The translations under genes and the position numbers were made by a program. From Nocardia africana NBRC 100379 (GTDB lineage: Bacteria; Actinomycetota; Actinomycetes; Mycobacteriales; Mycobacteriaceae), in NCBI RefSeq assembly GCF_001612635.1, contig NZ_BDAV01000022.1:34199-98198 (forward strand): 64,000 nt of DNA, read 5' to 3'. Positions 52,221 through 61,257 of this stretch are shown in pieces. The notes under the pieces are model-generated. The model made no database searches. It was not told where the DNA came from and worked only from the letters and a program-made list of their open reading frames with translations. Within the stretch, counting starts at the first letter, position 1; each line of letters starts with the position of its first letter.

Positions 52221-55200
52221 GCGCTGTGAGCCTCTCTTTCGATCGGTGGCCGCGCCGGCGTTGTCCGCGGGCGACGGCCGCTGTGAGGTCGATGCGCACG
52301 CCGGGCGGTCGGTGCGCGGGCGCGGCATCGGCGGAGTCGGTGTTCGCGGCGATCCAGGCCGCCAGGCGGCGGACGGTGCCGTGCCGGAAGAGGTCGGGGA
52401 CCGTCAGCGCCGGGGTCAGGTGCCGCAGCCTGCGGTGGGCGCGCACCAGCGTGAGAGAGGTCGCGCCGAGGTCGTAGAAGGGGGTGATCGGGGTGACGGA
52501 CGGACCGAGCAGTTCGGTGAATACCTGCGCCACAAGGGATTCGATGTGCTGCCGCCCCGCAACCGGGGCCGGTGGGGTGATGGTCAGTTCCGGCGCGCCC
52601 TCGGACGCGGTCACCGTCAACCCGTGTGCTCGCGCGTTGTCGCGCAGCAGGGCCAGCCATTCCGCTCCGGTGGCGGGATCCGCCGCGTGCGAGTCGGCCG
52701 GTTCGACTCGCACCGTGAGTGCGAGCCCGCGGTCGGCGGCATGGCGTGCCGCCTCGACCAGCCAGCCCGCGGACACATCCTCGGCAGCGGGGTTCACCGC
52801 TTCGCCGTCATCCGCTTCGGGCACGGCAGCGTCGATGCCGCTGCGGCGAAACGGATTCGGCAGGCGAGCGTGGTCGACCTTGCCGTTCGGCGTCAGCGGG
52901 ATCGAATCGACGGTCAGCCATCTCGTCGGCACCATGTAGGGCGGCAGATGCCGCGCCGCGTGGGCGGCGAGTTCGGTGGTGTCGAGGGCGGCCTCACCGG
53001 TGACGAGATAGGCCACCAGACGTGGTCGCTCATCCGCGCCCGGCACCGCTGCGGCGACACCGCGCCGCACGCCCGGAAATCGCGCGATCACGGTCTCGAT
53101 CTCGCCCAATTCGATACGGTGACCGCGAATCTTGACCTGTCGGTCGACGCGACCGAGGAACTCGATCTCACCGTCGGGACGCCAACGCCCCAGATCCCCC
53201 GTGCGGTAGAGCCTGCGGCCCAGGCGGGCGTTCCAGGCGAAGCGTTGCGCAGTCTGCTCCTCGTCGCCGACGTAGCCACGCGCCAGCCCCGCCCCGCCGA
53301 TGTACAGCTCCCCGGGCTCGCCGACCGGACAGGGCCGGCCGTCGTCGTCGAGCACGAGGAACTGCTGCTCCCGCAGCGCCCGACCGTAGGGAATGCTGGT
53401 CCACTGGGGGTCGACGCCGTCGATGGGATGGGCAATGGACCAGATCGCGGCCTCGGTCGCGCCGCCGAGACCGATCACACGGACATCGCCGATCACCGCG
53501 CGCAGCCGGTCGGGCAGCGACAGCGGAATCCAGTCGCCCGACAGCAGCATCAGCCGCAGCGAGCGCAGTTTCGCGGCCGCCACCGGGTCGGATTCGGCGT
53601 ATTCGACGAGCATCTCCGCCAGCGCCGGTGCGGTGTTCCACACGGTGACCTGGTGCGCCGCAACCAGATCGCACCAGTGCCCGGGATCGCGCAGCCGGTC
53701 GGCGTCGGGCACGACCACACCGCCGCCGACGCCGAGCACACCGAACAGGTCGTAGATCGACAGGTCGAAACTCAACGCCGACAATGCCAGAACGCGATCC
53801 CGCGGCCCGATGGCGAAGCGGTCGTTGATGTCGTCGAGGGTGGTCCGTGCGGCTCGATGCTCGATGGCCACGCCCTTCGGCTCACCGGTCGATCCCGAGG
53901 TGAAGATCACGTAGGCGAGATCGTCGACGGCATTGTCGGGCACCTCGCCCGCGTCGGGGGCACGGTCGGCTTCCGATCCGGCGCCGAGGTGATGCGTGGT
54001 GACGGTGCCGGGCAGGCGCGCGGCGGCGGTCGTGGAGGTCACCGCGTGGGCGATCTCGGCGCGTCGGCACACCGATGCGATCCGCGGTTCCGGCCAATCC
54101 GGCTCGATCGGCACGAAAGCCGCTCCGGCCCAGAGGATTCCGTACGCCGCGATGACCTGGTCAGCCGATTTGGGCAGCACGACGGCCACGCGATCCTTCG
54201 GGCCGATGCCCGCCGCGGTGAGCTTGGCCGCCAGCGCCCGCGCGCGCCGCTGCAGGTCGTCGTGGGTCAGCATGCCCCAGAAGGCGAAGACGGCAGGTGC
54301 GTCGGGATGTGATCGCGCCGCCCGGCGCTGTGGGTCGATGAGCAGTTCGCCGTGGCCTCGACGACCGGCGGGCAGTTCGGCTATCGACTCGAAATGCGGG
54401 TTCCAGCCCAATTCCGGGCTGTCCCATGCCGTGTCGTCGTCGGCGAGGGTGCGCAGCAGCCGCATGTGCGCGCCGAGCATGTGCGCCACGAATCCGGCCG
54501 GGAACGCCTGCTCGACGGCATCCCAGGCCAGGCGCAAGCCGCCGTCTTCGTCCCAGACGATATGGTCCAGCGCCACCTGCGGCGTCTGCGAGACGCCGAA
54601 GGCCTCTACGCCCAGCCATGCCGCCGCGCCCGCCTCGGCCTGGCCGAGGCCGATACCGCTGGTGAAGACGACCGGATAGCGCGGAGTCAGGTCGCCGACT
54701 CGGTCGCGCTGGACTTCCACCCCGCTGTAGGAGCGGTGTTCGAGATCAGCCCAGAAGCGGGTGTTGACCCGGGTCGCGAAGTCGGTGAATCCGCGCCATG
54801 CCAGCGGGTCCAGGGCGGGCAGTTCGACCAGTGCCGTGGTGCTGAAATCACCGATGACACCGTCGGCTTCGGCATCGGGGCGGTCGAACAGCGTCGTGTT
54901 GAGGCAGAACGGGTCGGTCGCACCCCAGCGCGACAGCGTCACCGCGAAGGCCCCCAGCAGGACGGCCGTCGGGCTGAGACCGCGCGCCGCAGCCCGACGG
55001 GCCAGCGCCGACCACTCGGCCGGGGTGAGCCGGTCTTGATGGCGGTGAAATCTGGCCGCCGGAATCTTCTCCGGGACAACGGCATACGGCAACCGGGGGC
55101 CCGGCGGCAAGGTCGTCGCGCGGGTTTGCCAGTAGGCCCGGTCGGTCTCGCGGCGTTCGCTCTCGGCAGTGCGCCGATCGCGGAGGATGCGCAGGAACGA

Positions 55201-56007
55201 CGACCTCGGCGCCGGCAGGTCGGCGGCGGGATCGGCGACGAACCGGCCCCATTCCCGCATGAGCTGGATCCAGCCGGCCATATCCAGCACGATGATGTCG
55301 AAGCCCGCGAACAGCCGCAGTCCGCCCTCGGGCAGCAGTGCGGCGTGAATATCGAACAACGGCCAGGTCGCGGCGTCGAGGACCTGGTGCGATTTCCGTT
55401 CCCGCAGCTCTGCCAGCACGGCCTCGGCGTCGGGGCGCTCACGCAGGTCGGTGATGCCGATCGAATACCGCTGTCCGGGCGGATGCACCCGCTGGCGGCC
55501 CTCGTCGGTGATCGTCGCGCGCAACATGTCGTGCCGATCGACCACCCGGTTCCACGCCACCTCCAGCGCCCGCACTTCGGCCAGCGGATCGGAGTGTGCG
55601 AACAGCGCTGCGGCACGGTCGAATTCGAAGTAGTAGAAGGTCGACACGCCGCCCAGCGGCATGCCGGGCTCCCGCCCGACCCAATACGACGCCTGGATCG
55701 GCGTCAACTCCTCCTCCAGCACCGGCGGCGCGGACGGCGCTGCGGCGTGCGTGCGCGCTTCCGATTCGGATTCCGTTGTACCGCTGCGCTTCTCGACCTC
55801 GGAGAGCAGCGTCGCCAGGGTCGCGCCGACGAACGACTCCATGGGCACGCGAATGCCGGTGCGCTCGGCCAGTCGCAGATGCAGGCGCACGGCGAGGAAC
55901 GAATCCAGGCCCACTTCCTGCAATCGGCGGTCTGCTACCAGTTCGCCCGGCGTGATGCCGAGAACCGTTCCGACACAACGCCGGACCTCTTCTGCTGTTG
56001 TCGCCAT
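52207..56007 (-). CDS. NRPS ArCP-Cy-A-PCP, cysteine-activating
   Basis: This 1266-aa NRPS starts the operon. It has an aryl-carrier domain (Ser36 in GLDSF), a Cy domain (about 100-530) with D237-D242-G245 in the DxxxxDxxS position, and A (about 560-1050). The A pocket residues by GrsA alignment are D748 L749 Y752 N791 L821 S823 L847 I855 W856 and K1043, i.e. DLYNLSLIWK, the established cysteine code. A 100-aa spacer and PCP (Ser1184 in LGATSL) follow. The order matches the start of PchE, MbtB and Irp2: aryl starter plus Cys gives an aryl-thiazoline. A Gly instead of Ser in the Cy motif is unusual. Start ATG 56007 lies 44 bp from a Zur-type box. Confidence 0.93.
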   Translation of the reverse strand: MATTAEEVRRCVGTVLGITPGELVADRRLQEVGLDSFLAVRLHLRLAERTGIRVPMESFVGATLATLLSEVEKRSGTTESESEARTHAAAPSAPPVLEEELTPIQASYWVGREPGMPLGGVSTFYYFEFDRAAALFAHSDPLAEVRALEVAWNRVVDRHDMLRATITDEGRQRVHPPGQRYSIGITDLRERPDAEAVLAELRERKSHQVLDAATWPLFDIHAALLPEGGLRLFAGFDIIVLDMAGWIQLMREWGRFVADPAADLPAPRSSFLRILRDRRTAESERRETDRAYWQTRATTLPPGPRLPYAVVPEKIPAARFHRHQDRLTPAEWSALARRAAARGLSPTAVLLGAFAVTLSRWGATDPFCLNTTLFDRPDAEADGVIGDFSTTALVELPALDPLAWRGFTDFATRVNTRFWADLEHRSYSGVEVQRDRVGDLTPRYPVVFTSGIGLGQAEAGAAAWLGVEAFGVSQTPQVALDHIVWDEDGGLRLAWDAVEQAFPAGFVAHMLGAHMRLLRTLADDDTAWDSPELGWNPHFESIAELPAGRRGHGELLIDPQRRAARSHPDAPAVFAFWGMLTHDDLQRRARALAAKLTAAGIGPKDRVAVVLPKSADQVIAAYGILWAGAAFVPIEPDWPEPRIASVCRRAEIAHAVTSTTAAARLPGTVTTHHLGAGSEADRAPDAGEVPDNAVDDLAYVIFTSGSTGEPKGVAIEHRAARTTLDDINDRFAIGPRDRVLALSALSFDLSIYDLFGVLGVGGGVVVPDADRLRDPGHWCDLVAAHQVTVWNTAPALAEMLVEYAESDPVAAAKLRSLRLMLLSGDWIPLSLPDRLRAVIGDVRVIGLGGATEAAIWSIAHPIDGVDPQWTSIPYGRALREQQFLVLDDDGRPCPVGEPGELYIGGAGLARGYVGDEEQTAQRFAWNARLGRRLYRTGDLGRWRPDGEIEFLGRVDRQVKIRGHRIELGEIETVIARFPGVRRGVAAAVPGADERPRLVAYLVTGEAALDTTELAAHAARHLPPYMVPTRWLTVDSIPLTPNGKVDHARLPNPFRRSGIDAAVPEADDGEAVNPAAEDVSAGWLVEAARHAADRGLALTVRVEPADSHAADPATGAEWLALLRDNARAHGLTVTASEGAPELTITPPAPVAGRQHIESLVAQVFTELLGPSVTPITPFYDLGATSLTLVRAHRRLRHLTPALTVPDLFRHGTVRRLAAWIAANTDSADAAPAHRPPGVRIDLTAAVARGQRRRGHRSKERLTAHGAH

Positions 56008-56051
56008 CTCCAGCCCTTGCTCGGCAGTACCAACGCGCCTACAGTAAACGA

Positions 56052-56072
56052 TATTGACAACGGTTTTCAATA
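56052..56072. promoter_or_regulatory. Zur/Fur-type box in the divergent NRPS/AKR promoter
   Basis: The 17-bp core TTGACAACGGTTTTCAA, flanked by TA on both sides, is an interrupted inverted repeat of the Fur-superfamily type (TGANAACNNTTNTCA). It lies 45 bp before the NRPS start and 50 bp before the aldo-keto reductase start. The actinobacterial Zur consensus (TGAAAATGATTTTCA-like) fits better than the DtxR/IdeR iron box. It probably represses both operons when zinc is sufficient. Confidence 0.7.
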
Positions 56073-56121
56073 AGCGCTCGACGGCGGCCACCGCGATCGA
56101 GCGTGAGAGGAGCATTGCCCG

Positions 56122-57243
56122 ATGAGCGACCAGGCGCGGACCACCTCGCGATCCGCGGTCCCGCACCACCGCCCGCTCGACCTCGACGACTACCGGCTGC
56201 TGGGCCGGTCGGGGCTGCGCGTGTCCCCTATGGCATTGGGCACCATGACCTTCGGCAACGACTGGGGCTGGGGCACCGACAAGCCGGAAGCCCGGCGCGT
56301 CTTCGACGCCTACGTATCGCGCGGCGGGAACTTCATCGACACCGCCAACCAGTACGCAGGCGGCACCGCCGAGGAATGGCTCGGCGAGTTCGCCGCCTCC
56401 GACCGCGAATCACTGGTGCTGGCAACGAAATACACCATGCTGCGACGCCCCGGCGACCCGAACTCCGGCGGCAATCACCGCAAAAGCATGGTGGCCTCCG
56501 TCGAGTCGAGCCTGCGGCGGTTGCGCACCGACTACCTGGATCTGCTGTATCTGCACATGTGGGACGGCCTGACGCCGGTGGACGAAATCCTGCGTGCCAT
56601 GGACGATCTCGTGCGCGCCGGCAAGGTGCTCTACCTGGGAATCTCCAACACCCCGGTCTGGCAGATCGCCCGCCTGCAGACCATCGCCGACCTGCGCGGC
56701 TGGTCCCCGCTCATCGCCCTGCAGCTGGAATACCATCTGGCCGAACGCAGCGCCGAACCCGACCTGCTCCCCATGGCCGACACACTGGGACTCGGCGTCA
56801 TCGGCTGGTCGCCGCTCGCGGGCGGCGTGCTCACCGGCAAGTACACCCGCGCCGATCTGCCCGGCACCGGCCGCACACCGGCGACCGGCAGTTCCCGTGC
56901 GCACCTGATCCACGCGAACGGCTCACTGACCGATCGATCCTTGACCATCGCCGACACCGTGCGAGACATCGCAGCGCAACTCGGCGGCACCCCCGCCCAG
57001 GTCGCCCTGGCATGGATCCTCCATCAGCCCGGCGTCATCACTCCCACTCTCGGCGCCCGCACCCACGCGCAGCTCATCGACAACCTCGCGGCCCTGAACC
57101 TCACCCTCGACGAGGACCACCTGCACCGCCTCGACACGGTCTCCGCCGCCGCACCGGGCTATCCCCACAACGTCCTGACCCGGCCCATGGCCCGCCAGAG
57201 CATGTTCGGTGACATGCGGATACAGCACCGCACCAGCGCCTGA
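56122..57243 (+). CDS. aldo/keto reductase
   Basis: This 373-aa AKR has the TIM-barrel pattern. LRVSPMALGTMTFG opens it, then GGNFIDTANQYAGGTAEEWLGEF (catalytic Asp and Tyr), SLVLATKYTM (Lys), DYLDLLYLHMWDGLTP (His) and the C-terminal GGTPAQVALAWILHQPGVITPTLGARTHAQLIDNLAALNL. It uses NADPH to reduce carbonyls. Divergent from the NRPS, it shares the Zur-type box, and it is followed by a methyltransferase gene. In the cluster it might reduce the polyketide carbonyl that the KR-less PKS leaves, but this is inference. Confidence 0.9.
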   Translation: MSDQARTTSRSAVPHHRPLDLDDYRLLGRSGLRVSPMALGTMTFGNDWGWGTDKPEARRVFDAYVSRGGNFIDTANQYAGGTAEEWLGEFAASDRESLVLATKYTMLRRPGDPNSGGNHRKSMVASVESSLRRLRTDYLDLLYLHMWDGLTPVDEILRAMDDLVRAGKVLYLGISNTPVWQIARLQTIADLRGWSPLIALQLEYHLAERSAEPDLLPMADTLGLGVIGWSPLAGGVLTGKYTRADLPGTGRTPATGSSRAHLIHANGSLTDRSLTIADTVRDIAAQLGGTPAQVALAWILHQPGVITPTLGARTHAQLIDNLAALNLTLDEDHLHRLDTVSAAAPGYPHNVLTRPMARQSMFGDMRIQHRTSA

Positions 57244-57275
57244 CAGCTCCCACCTCCGACAGGAAGCGCATTCCG

Positions 57276-57947
57276 ATGTCCCTCGCCGACACTTTCACCG
57301 ACCGCATGCTGCGCCGCCCCCGCGGCCGCCTCGCACGCCTCATGTGGAAGGACATGAAGGCCCATCACAGCATCTTCGCCGATACCCTCGCCACCCTGAA
57401 CCTCTCCCCCGACGACCGGCTGCTCGAAATCGGCTGCGGCGGAGGTGCATTCGCCACCCGGGCCCTTGCCACCGGATGCCGCGTCACCGCCGTGGACCAC
57501 AGCGCCGACATGGTGGCGCTCACCGCGGCCGCCAACCCCGACGCCGTGCGCGAGGGCCGCCTGCGGGTCCTCGAAGCCGACGCGGAGACACTGCCGTTGC
57601 CCGACGCGCATTTCAGCTGCGCCACAACAATGAACACTCTCTTCTTCACCGACGCCGCGAATGTTCTCGCCGAGCTGCGGCGAGTCCTGGAACCGGGCGG
57701 ACGGCTCGTCATCCACACCGTCGCACCGCAACCTCCGCGCACGACCATGCCCGCCCCGGTCGCGCGTCGTCTGCGATTCCACACCGACGACGAGCTACGC
57801 GCGTTACTCGACTCCGCGGGGTTCCAGGACGTCCGTGTCGGTCGCATCGACGGCGTCTTCCAACTCGCCACCGCAGTCCACGCCGCGGATTTCCCCACCG
57901 TCACCGACGAGGAAGCCGAACAACATCCAGGCCAGGAATACCGCTGA
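57276..57947 (+). CDS. SAM-dependent methyltransferase
   Basis: This 223-aa class I methyltransferase carries LLEIGCGGGAFATRALATGCRVTAVDHSADMVALTAAAN (motif I and the acidic loop), AETLPLPDAHFSCATTMNTLFFTDAANVLAELRRVLEPGGRLVIHTV, typical of the UbiE/methyltransf_11 group. The gap to the AKR gene is 32 bp, so they form a two-gene unit divergent from the NRPS operon. It is the fourth methyltransferase domain of the cluster. The substrate is unknown. Confidence 0.87.
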   Translation: MSLADTFTDRMLRRPRGRLARLMWKDMKAHHSIFADTLATLNLSPDDRLLEIGCGGGAFATRALATGCRVTAVDHSADMVALTAAANPDAVREGRLRVLEADAETLPLPDAHFSCATTMNTLFFTDAANVLAELRRVLEPGGRLVIHTVAPQPPRTTMPAPVARRLRFHTDDELRALLDSAGFQDVRVGRIDGVFQLATAVHAADFPTVTDEEAEQHPGQEYR

Positions 57948-58008
57948 CCCTCGGGGCACCACCGAGGACCAGGCGATCGGAGTTCATAGGCGACACGATC
58001 AGCAGCCC

Positions 58009-58746
58009 TCAGTAGGGATGTTCGTATCCATGGTCGGGTGCCGGGATGCGCTGGACATCGGTGACGCGGAGGGTGGGGATCTTGTCGGGGTCGCGGCCGG
58101 CACTGCCGGGTTCGACGGTGCCCTGAACCTGAAGCCAGGTGTCGGCGGCGATCGGTTCGCCGATTCCGGACAGGTGAACCGAAATGTATCGCGCGTCGGC
58201 CACACAGCAGGTGATCAGCACACGCGCGAGGTCGATCGTCGAAACATTCTGGCGCGGTGAGCTCTCCCCTTCCGGGGCGAGGACGAAACCGCTGATGGTG
58301 ATCTCGCGTCCATCGAGCGAATGAGTGGAGTCGTACACCGCTCTGTTGGCCAGATCGTAGATCGTGAGGGTCGGAGCGGGCTCGTCCGGTAGCGGCGGAA
58401 ACGGTCGTAACTCGGGTTCATCGGCGACCGGGGCGGACACCTGCACGCGCGAGGAGGTCGCAACCGCGTCCGCCCCCAGCGCGGGCGGGGTGATCAACAA
58501 CAGCGCCGCGGCGGGTGCGAGCAACAACCACTGCTCGCGTCCGTGATCGTGATCAGGGGAGAGTCCGGAGCGCCGGATGTCACGCACGATCGAGATCACG
58601 GCGAACACAACGAATCCGGTTCCACTGACGAGCAGAAACGGATGCAGACCGGGTTTGACGTAACGGAGGTAGCTGCCGTCCATCGCGGTGCGCAGGATCG
58701 CGACACCGACCAGCACCAACAACAGGTTCTGGGTTTCCCGCTTCAC
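58009..58746 (-). CDS. TIGR03943-family membrane protein (permease partner)
   Basis: This 245-aa protein starts with GTG overlapping the permease stop (GTGA). Two N-terminal hydrophobic segments (LLVLVGVAILRTAM; PFLLVSGTGFVVFAVISIV) and another near 75-90 are followed by an extracytoplasmic part ending VLITCCVADARYISVHLSGIGEPIAADTWLQVQGTVE. The CC dyad is typical of TIGR03943, the partner of the permease family in actinobacteria and of the zinc-regulated YcgQ/YcgR pair of Bacillus. The pair is probably involved in metal handling under zinc limitation. The transported substrate is not established. Confidence 0.85.
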   Translation of the reverse strand: MKRETQNLLLVLVGVAILRTAMDGSYLRYVKPGLHPFLLVSGTGFVVFAVISIVRDIRRSGLSPDHDHGREQWLLLAPAAALLLITPPALGADAVATSSRVQVSAPVADEPELRPFPPLPDEPAPTLTIYDLANRAVYDSTHSLDGREITISGFVLAPEGESSPRQNVSTIDLARVLITCCVADARYISVHLSGIGEPIAADTWLQVQGTVEPGSAGRDPDKIPTLRVTDVQRIPAPDHGYEHPY

Positions 58747-59747
58747 CGCGCACCCCCGAGAAACAGATATCCCGCGACTGTGCCGCAGCCGATCGCCACC
58801 ACAAAAGTCAACGGCGAGAAGCGAACCGCGAACCGCCGCCCGAAACTGCCCGCCTGCATCGCGAAGAGCTTGACGTCGACCGCAGGCCCCACGACCAGGA
58901 ACACCAACCGCGGCAGCAGCGGCAGAGCCGACATACTCGACGCGACGAATGCGTCGGCCTCCGAGCAGAGCGCAAGGACGACGGCCAGCAGAGCCATCAC
59001 CACGATCGCCACCACCATGCGCCCGCCCAACTGCTCGTACCAGCCAGGGGGAACGAGCACGTGCAGCGCCGCCGCGGCCGCCGCACCGAGGACCAGAAAC
59101 GAACCGGCCTGCAGCAGATCATGTCGTGCGGCTTCGGTGAATACCTCCCACTTGGTTCGCCCGCCGGCGCAGTGATCGTGGCGATCGACCGTAGGCAGCA
59201 TCCACGCCGGGCGTCCGATCCGCGACCACAGCAAGCCCATCACGACAGCGGTGGCAAGAGAACCGCTGAACCGTGCGCCGACCATGCCGGGCTCACCGGG
59301 GAACGCTACCGCCGTCGCCACCAGCACCACCGGATTCGTGGCCGGCGCCGACAGCAGGAACGCCAATGCCACCGAACTGGGCGCGCCCTGATCGATCAGA
59401 CGCCGGGCCACCGGCACCACACCGCACTCGCACCCCGGCAGGGCCATACCCGCCACCCCGGCCACGCCGATCGCGGCGGATTCGTTGCGCGGCAGAATCT
59501 TTCGCAGCAGCGCCGGGGAAACGAAAGCGGCGATACCGCCGCTGACCAGCACACCGAACACCAGAAACGGCACAGCCTGAACAAAGACGCCGACGAACAC
59601 CGTGGTAGCGGTCTGCAATCGCACGTGGCGATCGACGGTCGCGGTAAGCCACCCCTGAACGATCAATCCGGCACATACCACCGCGACGAGAACATACGTC
59701 GACGACACCCTGGACCGCATCGACTGCCGAACGCGATGGTCGACCAT
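58743..59747 (-). CDS. PF03773-type permease
   Basis: This 334-aa polytopic membrane protein has about eight hydrophobic segments and the conserved motif GVAGMALPGCECGVVPVARRLIDQGAPSSVALAFLLSAPATNPVVLVATAVAF of the predicted-permease family PF03773. The GCECG cysteines may handle metal. I chose ATG 59747, behind GGGAGGGG, rather than an in-frame GTG two codons earlier. It is the first gene of the two-gene operon with the TIGR03943 protein. A degenerate Zur-type box at 59790 lies 43 bp upstream. Confidence 0.87.
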   Translation of the reverse strand: MVDHRVRQSMRSRVSSTYVLVAVVCAGLIVQGWLTATVDRHVRLQTATTVFVGVFVQAVPFLVFGVLVSGGIAAFVSPALLRKILPRNESAAIGVAGVAGMALPGCECGVVPVARRLIDQGAPSSVALAFLLSAPATNPVVLVATAVAFPGEPGMVGARFSGSLATAVVMGLLWSRIGRPAWMLPTVDRHDHCAGGRTKWEVFTEAARHDLLQAGSFLVLGAAAAAALHVLVPPGWYEQLGGRMVVAIVVMALLAVVLALCSEADAFVASSMSALPLLPRLVFLVVGPAVDVKLFAMQAGSFGRRFAVRFSPLTFVVAIGCGTVAGYLFLGGAR

Positions 59748-59789
59748 CACCACCCCTCCCTACCGGTTCCATGCCCCCACAACCTTAAG

Positions 59790-59804
59790 CGATAACGATT
59801 GCCG
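59790..59804. promoter_or_regulatory. degenerate Zur-type box upstream of the permease operon
   Basis: CGATAACGATTGCCG resembles the Zur box TGATAATGATTNTCA with altered outer bases but keeps partial dyad symmetry. It lies between the permease gene (minus) and the His-rich protein gene (plus). Functionality is uncertain. Confidence 0.5.
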
Positions 59805-59934
59805 ATTCCCGGCCACATATCGCATGGAAACCGGTAGGTCGGCCGGGGTCAGCAATCTCTAGGCAACGCACCGAGGATATGCGAGGATACGAATTATTGG
59901 ATGGAACAGATGTCTTCAGGAAGGAACGAATCCG

Positions 59935-60237
59935 ATGACGGACAGCGTCCACAATCCCCATCCGAGCCACGAGCACATCCACGGCGAAGCGTGCGGCCAT
60001 GTCGCCGTCCCGCACGGCGACCACGTCGACTACGTCCACGACGGACACCTTCACCGTGTCCACGACGACCATGTCGACGAATGCGATCCCTCGGGGCACG
60101 CCGCACACACCGGTGAACACGACCATGTCCATGGCGAGGGGTGCGGTCACGTCGCCGTCCCGCACGGCGACCACGTCGACTACGTCCACGACGGACACCG
60201 GCACGCCGCACACAACGGTCACTACGACGAACACTGA
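59935..60237 (+). CDS. His-rich metal-binding protein with internal duplication
   Basis: This 100-aa protein has 27 histidines. A tandem repeat is obvious: the block from HGEACGHVAVPHGDHVDYVH to DGHLH recurs with three substitutions as HGEGCGHVAVPHGDHVDYVH to DGHRH. There is no signal peptide or membrane segment, so it is probably a cytoplasmic metal buffer or chaperone. AGGAAGG precedes the ATG. It sits between the permease operon and the Zur-like regulator, in a zinc island. The CGH and HGDH motifs suggest Zn or Co/Ni coordination by Cys and His. I know of short CGHVAVPHGDHVDYVHDGH proteins in other actinobacteria, function unproven. Confidence 0.85.
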   Translation: MTDSVHNPHPSHEHIHGEACGHVAVPHGDHVDYVHDGHLHRVHDDHVDECDPSGHAAHTGEHDHVHGEGCGHVAVPHGDHVDYVHDGHRHAAHNGHYDEH

Positions 60238-60640
60238 CAGACCACGCCCCAGGGCCGAGGCGGCTAATCTCAGGCAAGCATCCGAGTAAGAAGCCGCACA
60301 CCACGAGCGCACCCGTCGGCTCCACCTCGCCGCGCTGCGCCATTGGCACACACCGCCCCCGCCGGCAGTCGACGGCTGGGGCGTCGACATGTTCTGTAAT
60401 CACAATTCCCAGCAGCAGCCGCCGAGGGCATCACTCCCCTGCGACGCCGAGAAACCGTGCGACCGAGACGGTTACATCGGATGCCGCTATCGACAACTCT
60501 CCCCATTGTTGGAAAGCCACCGGCTGCGGCCTATCATAACTGACAGTGATTTTCATTATCAATAATGCGCGGCCACGCCCTCAGGACCGCGATCCAGGGC
60601 CGAGCAGGAGTGCCGAAACTCGACGCAGACCGACCCCACC
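60238..60640. other. intergenic region with Zur-type box
   Basis: No gene is supported between the His-rich protein gene and the FAD-oxidoreductase remnant. The only clear element is the box at 60541-60555. The rest has no repeats or start signals of note. Confidence 0.5.
60541..60555. promoter_or_regulatory. Zur-type box upstream of the regulator
   Basis: TGACAGTGATTTTCA differs from the canonical TGAAAATGATTTTCA at two positions. It is followed by TTATCAATAATG. It lies about 200 bp before the Fur-family gene and probably mediates autoregulation. Confidence 0.62.
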
Positions 60641-60703
60641 TACGATGTCGCGATCCTCGGCGCAGGCATGGCGGGGAGCACAGTGGCCGCCGATCCGCGA
60701 GGT
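60638..60703 (+). pseudogene. remnant of a FAD-dependent oxidoreductase N-terminus
   Basis: One frame encodes TYDVAILGAGMAGSTVAADP, a typical Rossmann FAD-binding start (GxGxxG) of tryptophan-halogenase or geranylgeranyl-reductase-like flavoproteins. After about 21 residues the similarity ends and runs into unrelated sequence before the Fur-family gene. The rest of the gene is lost, so it is a deletion scar placing the Zur-type box next to the regulator. Confidence 0.6.
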
Positions 60704-60753
60704 CGGCACCCACCACCACCTCGCCCGACACTCCGACGCGAGCGAGAACTGAA

Positions 60754-61206
60754 GTGCCGACCACAGCCGGAGAGTCCGAATTCGAGTCGTCCCGCCGGGA
60801 GAGTAGGCGAACTCGAACGGTGTTGGCACTCCTGAGCCGCGAGGACCGCTTCTGGACGCCCCAGCAGATTTACGCTGAACTACGCACCGAGACCGTGCCG
60901 ATAGCACCGTCCACCGTGTACCGCATTCTGCATAAGCTCGATGAGCTGCAGCAGGTGGAATCCATGCGCTCCGAAGACGGTGAATTACTGTATCGCATAG
61001 GCGGTCGCGAAGAACGCCACCACAATCTCGTCTGCCGGCGATGCGGTCATGCCGAGCGGTTCACGCTCGAAACTCTCGACCAACAGGCCGTCCGACTCGG
61101 CCGGCAATTCGGCTACACCGACATCGAATGCCGCTTCGACATCTACGGAATCTGCGGGAACTGCCGAAATAGCCCCAGCCCTTCCGTTCCCGGAGAGCAG
61201 GGGTAA
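60754..61206 (+). CDS. zur: Fur-family regulator, Zur-like
   Basis: This 150-aa protein has the winged-helix domain (RRTRTVLALLSREDRFWTPQQIYAELRTETVPIAPSTVYRILHKLDELQQVESM) and the dimerisation domain with REERHHNLVCRRCGHAERF and a second CxxC pair in YGICGNC. These Cys pairs form the structural zinc site of Fur/Zur proteins, and HHNLVC contributes to the regulatory site. Position in a zinc island and Zur-type boxes favour Zur over Fur. The GTG at 60754 is the first plausible start, though Shine-Dalgarno is weak. It converges with the COG0523 GTPase gene. Confidence 0.82.
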   Translation: MPTTAGESEFESSRRESRRTRTVLALLSREDRFWTPQQIYAELRTETVPIAPSTVYRILHKLDELQQVESMRSEDGELLYRIGGREERHHNLVCRRCGHAERFTLETLDQQAVRLGRQFGYTDIECRFDIYGICGNCRNSPSPSVPGEQG

Positions 61207-61257
61207 GCGGGGCCTTCGGACAGCACGTGCTGACGCACCGGTTTGCGCTTCGTACGA

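Noticed and set aside
56052..56072. reading the NRPS promoter box as an iron (IdeR/DtxR) box
   Set aside because: IdeR boxes (TTAGGTTAGGCTAACCTAA-like) have a different core. The TGANAAC-type dyad and neighbouring zinc genes favour Zur, though iron control is not excluded experimentally.
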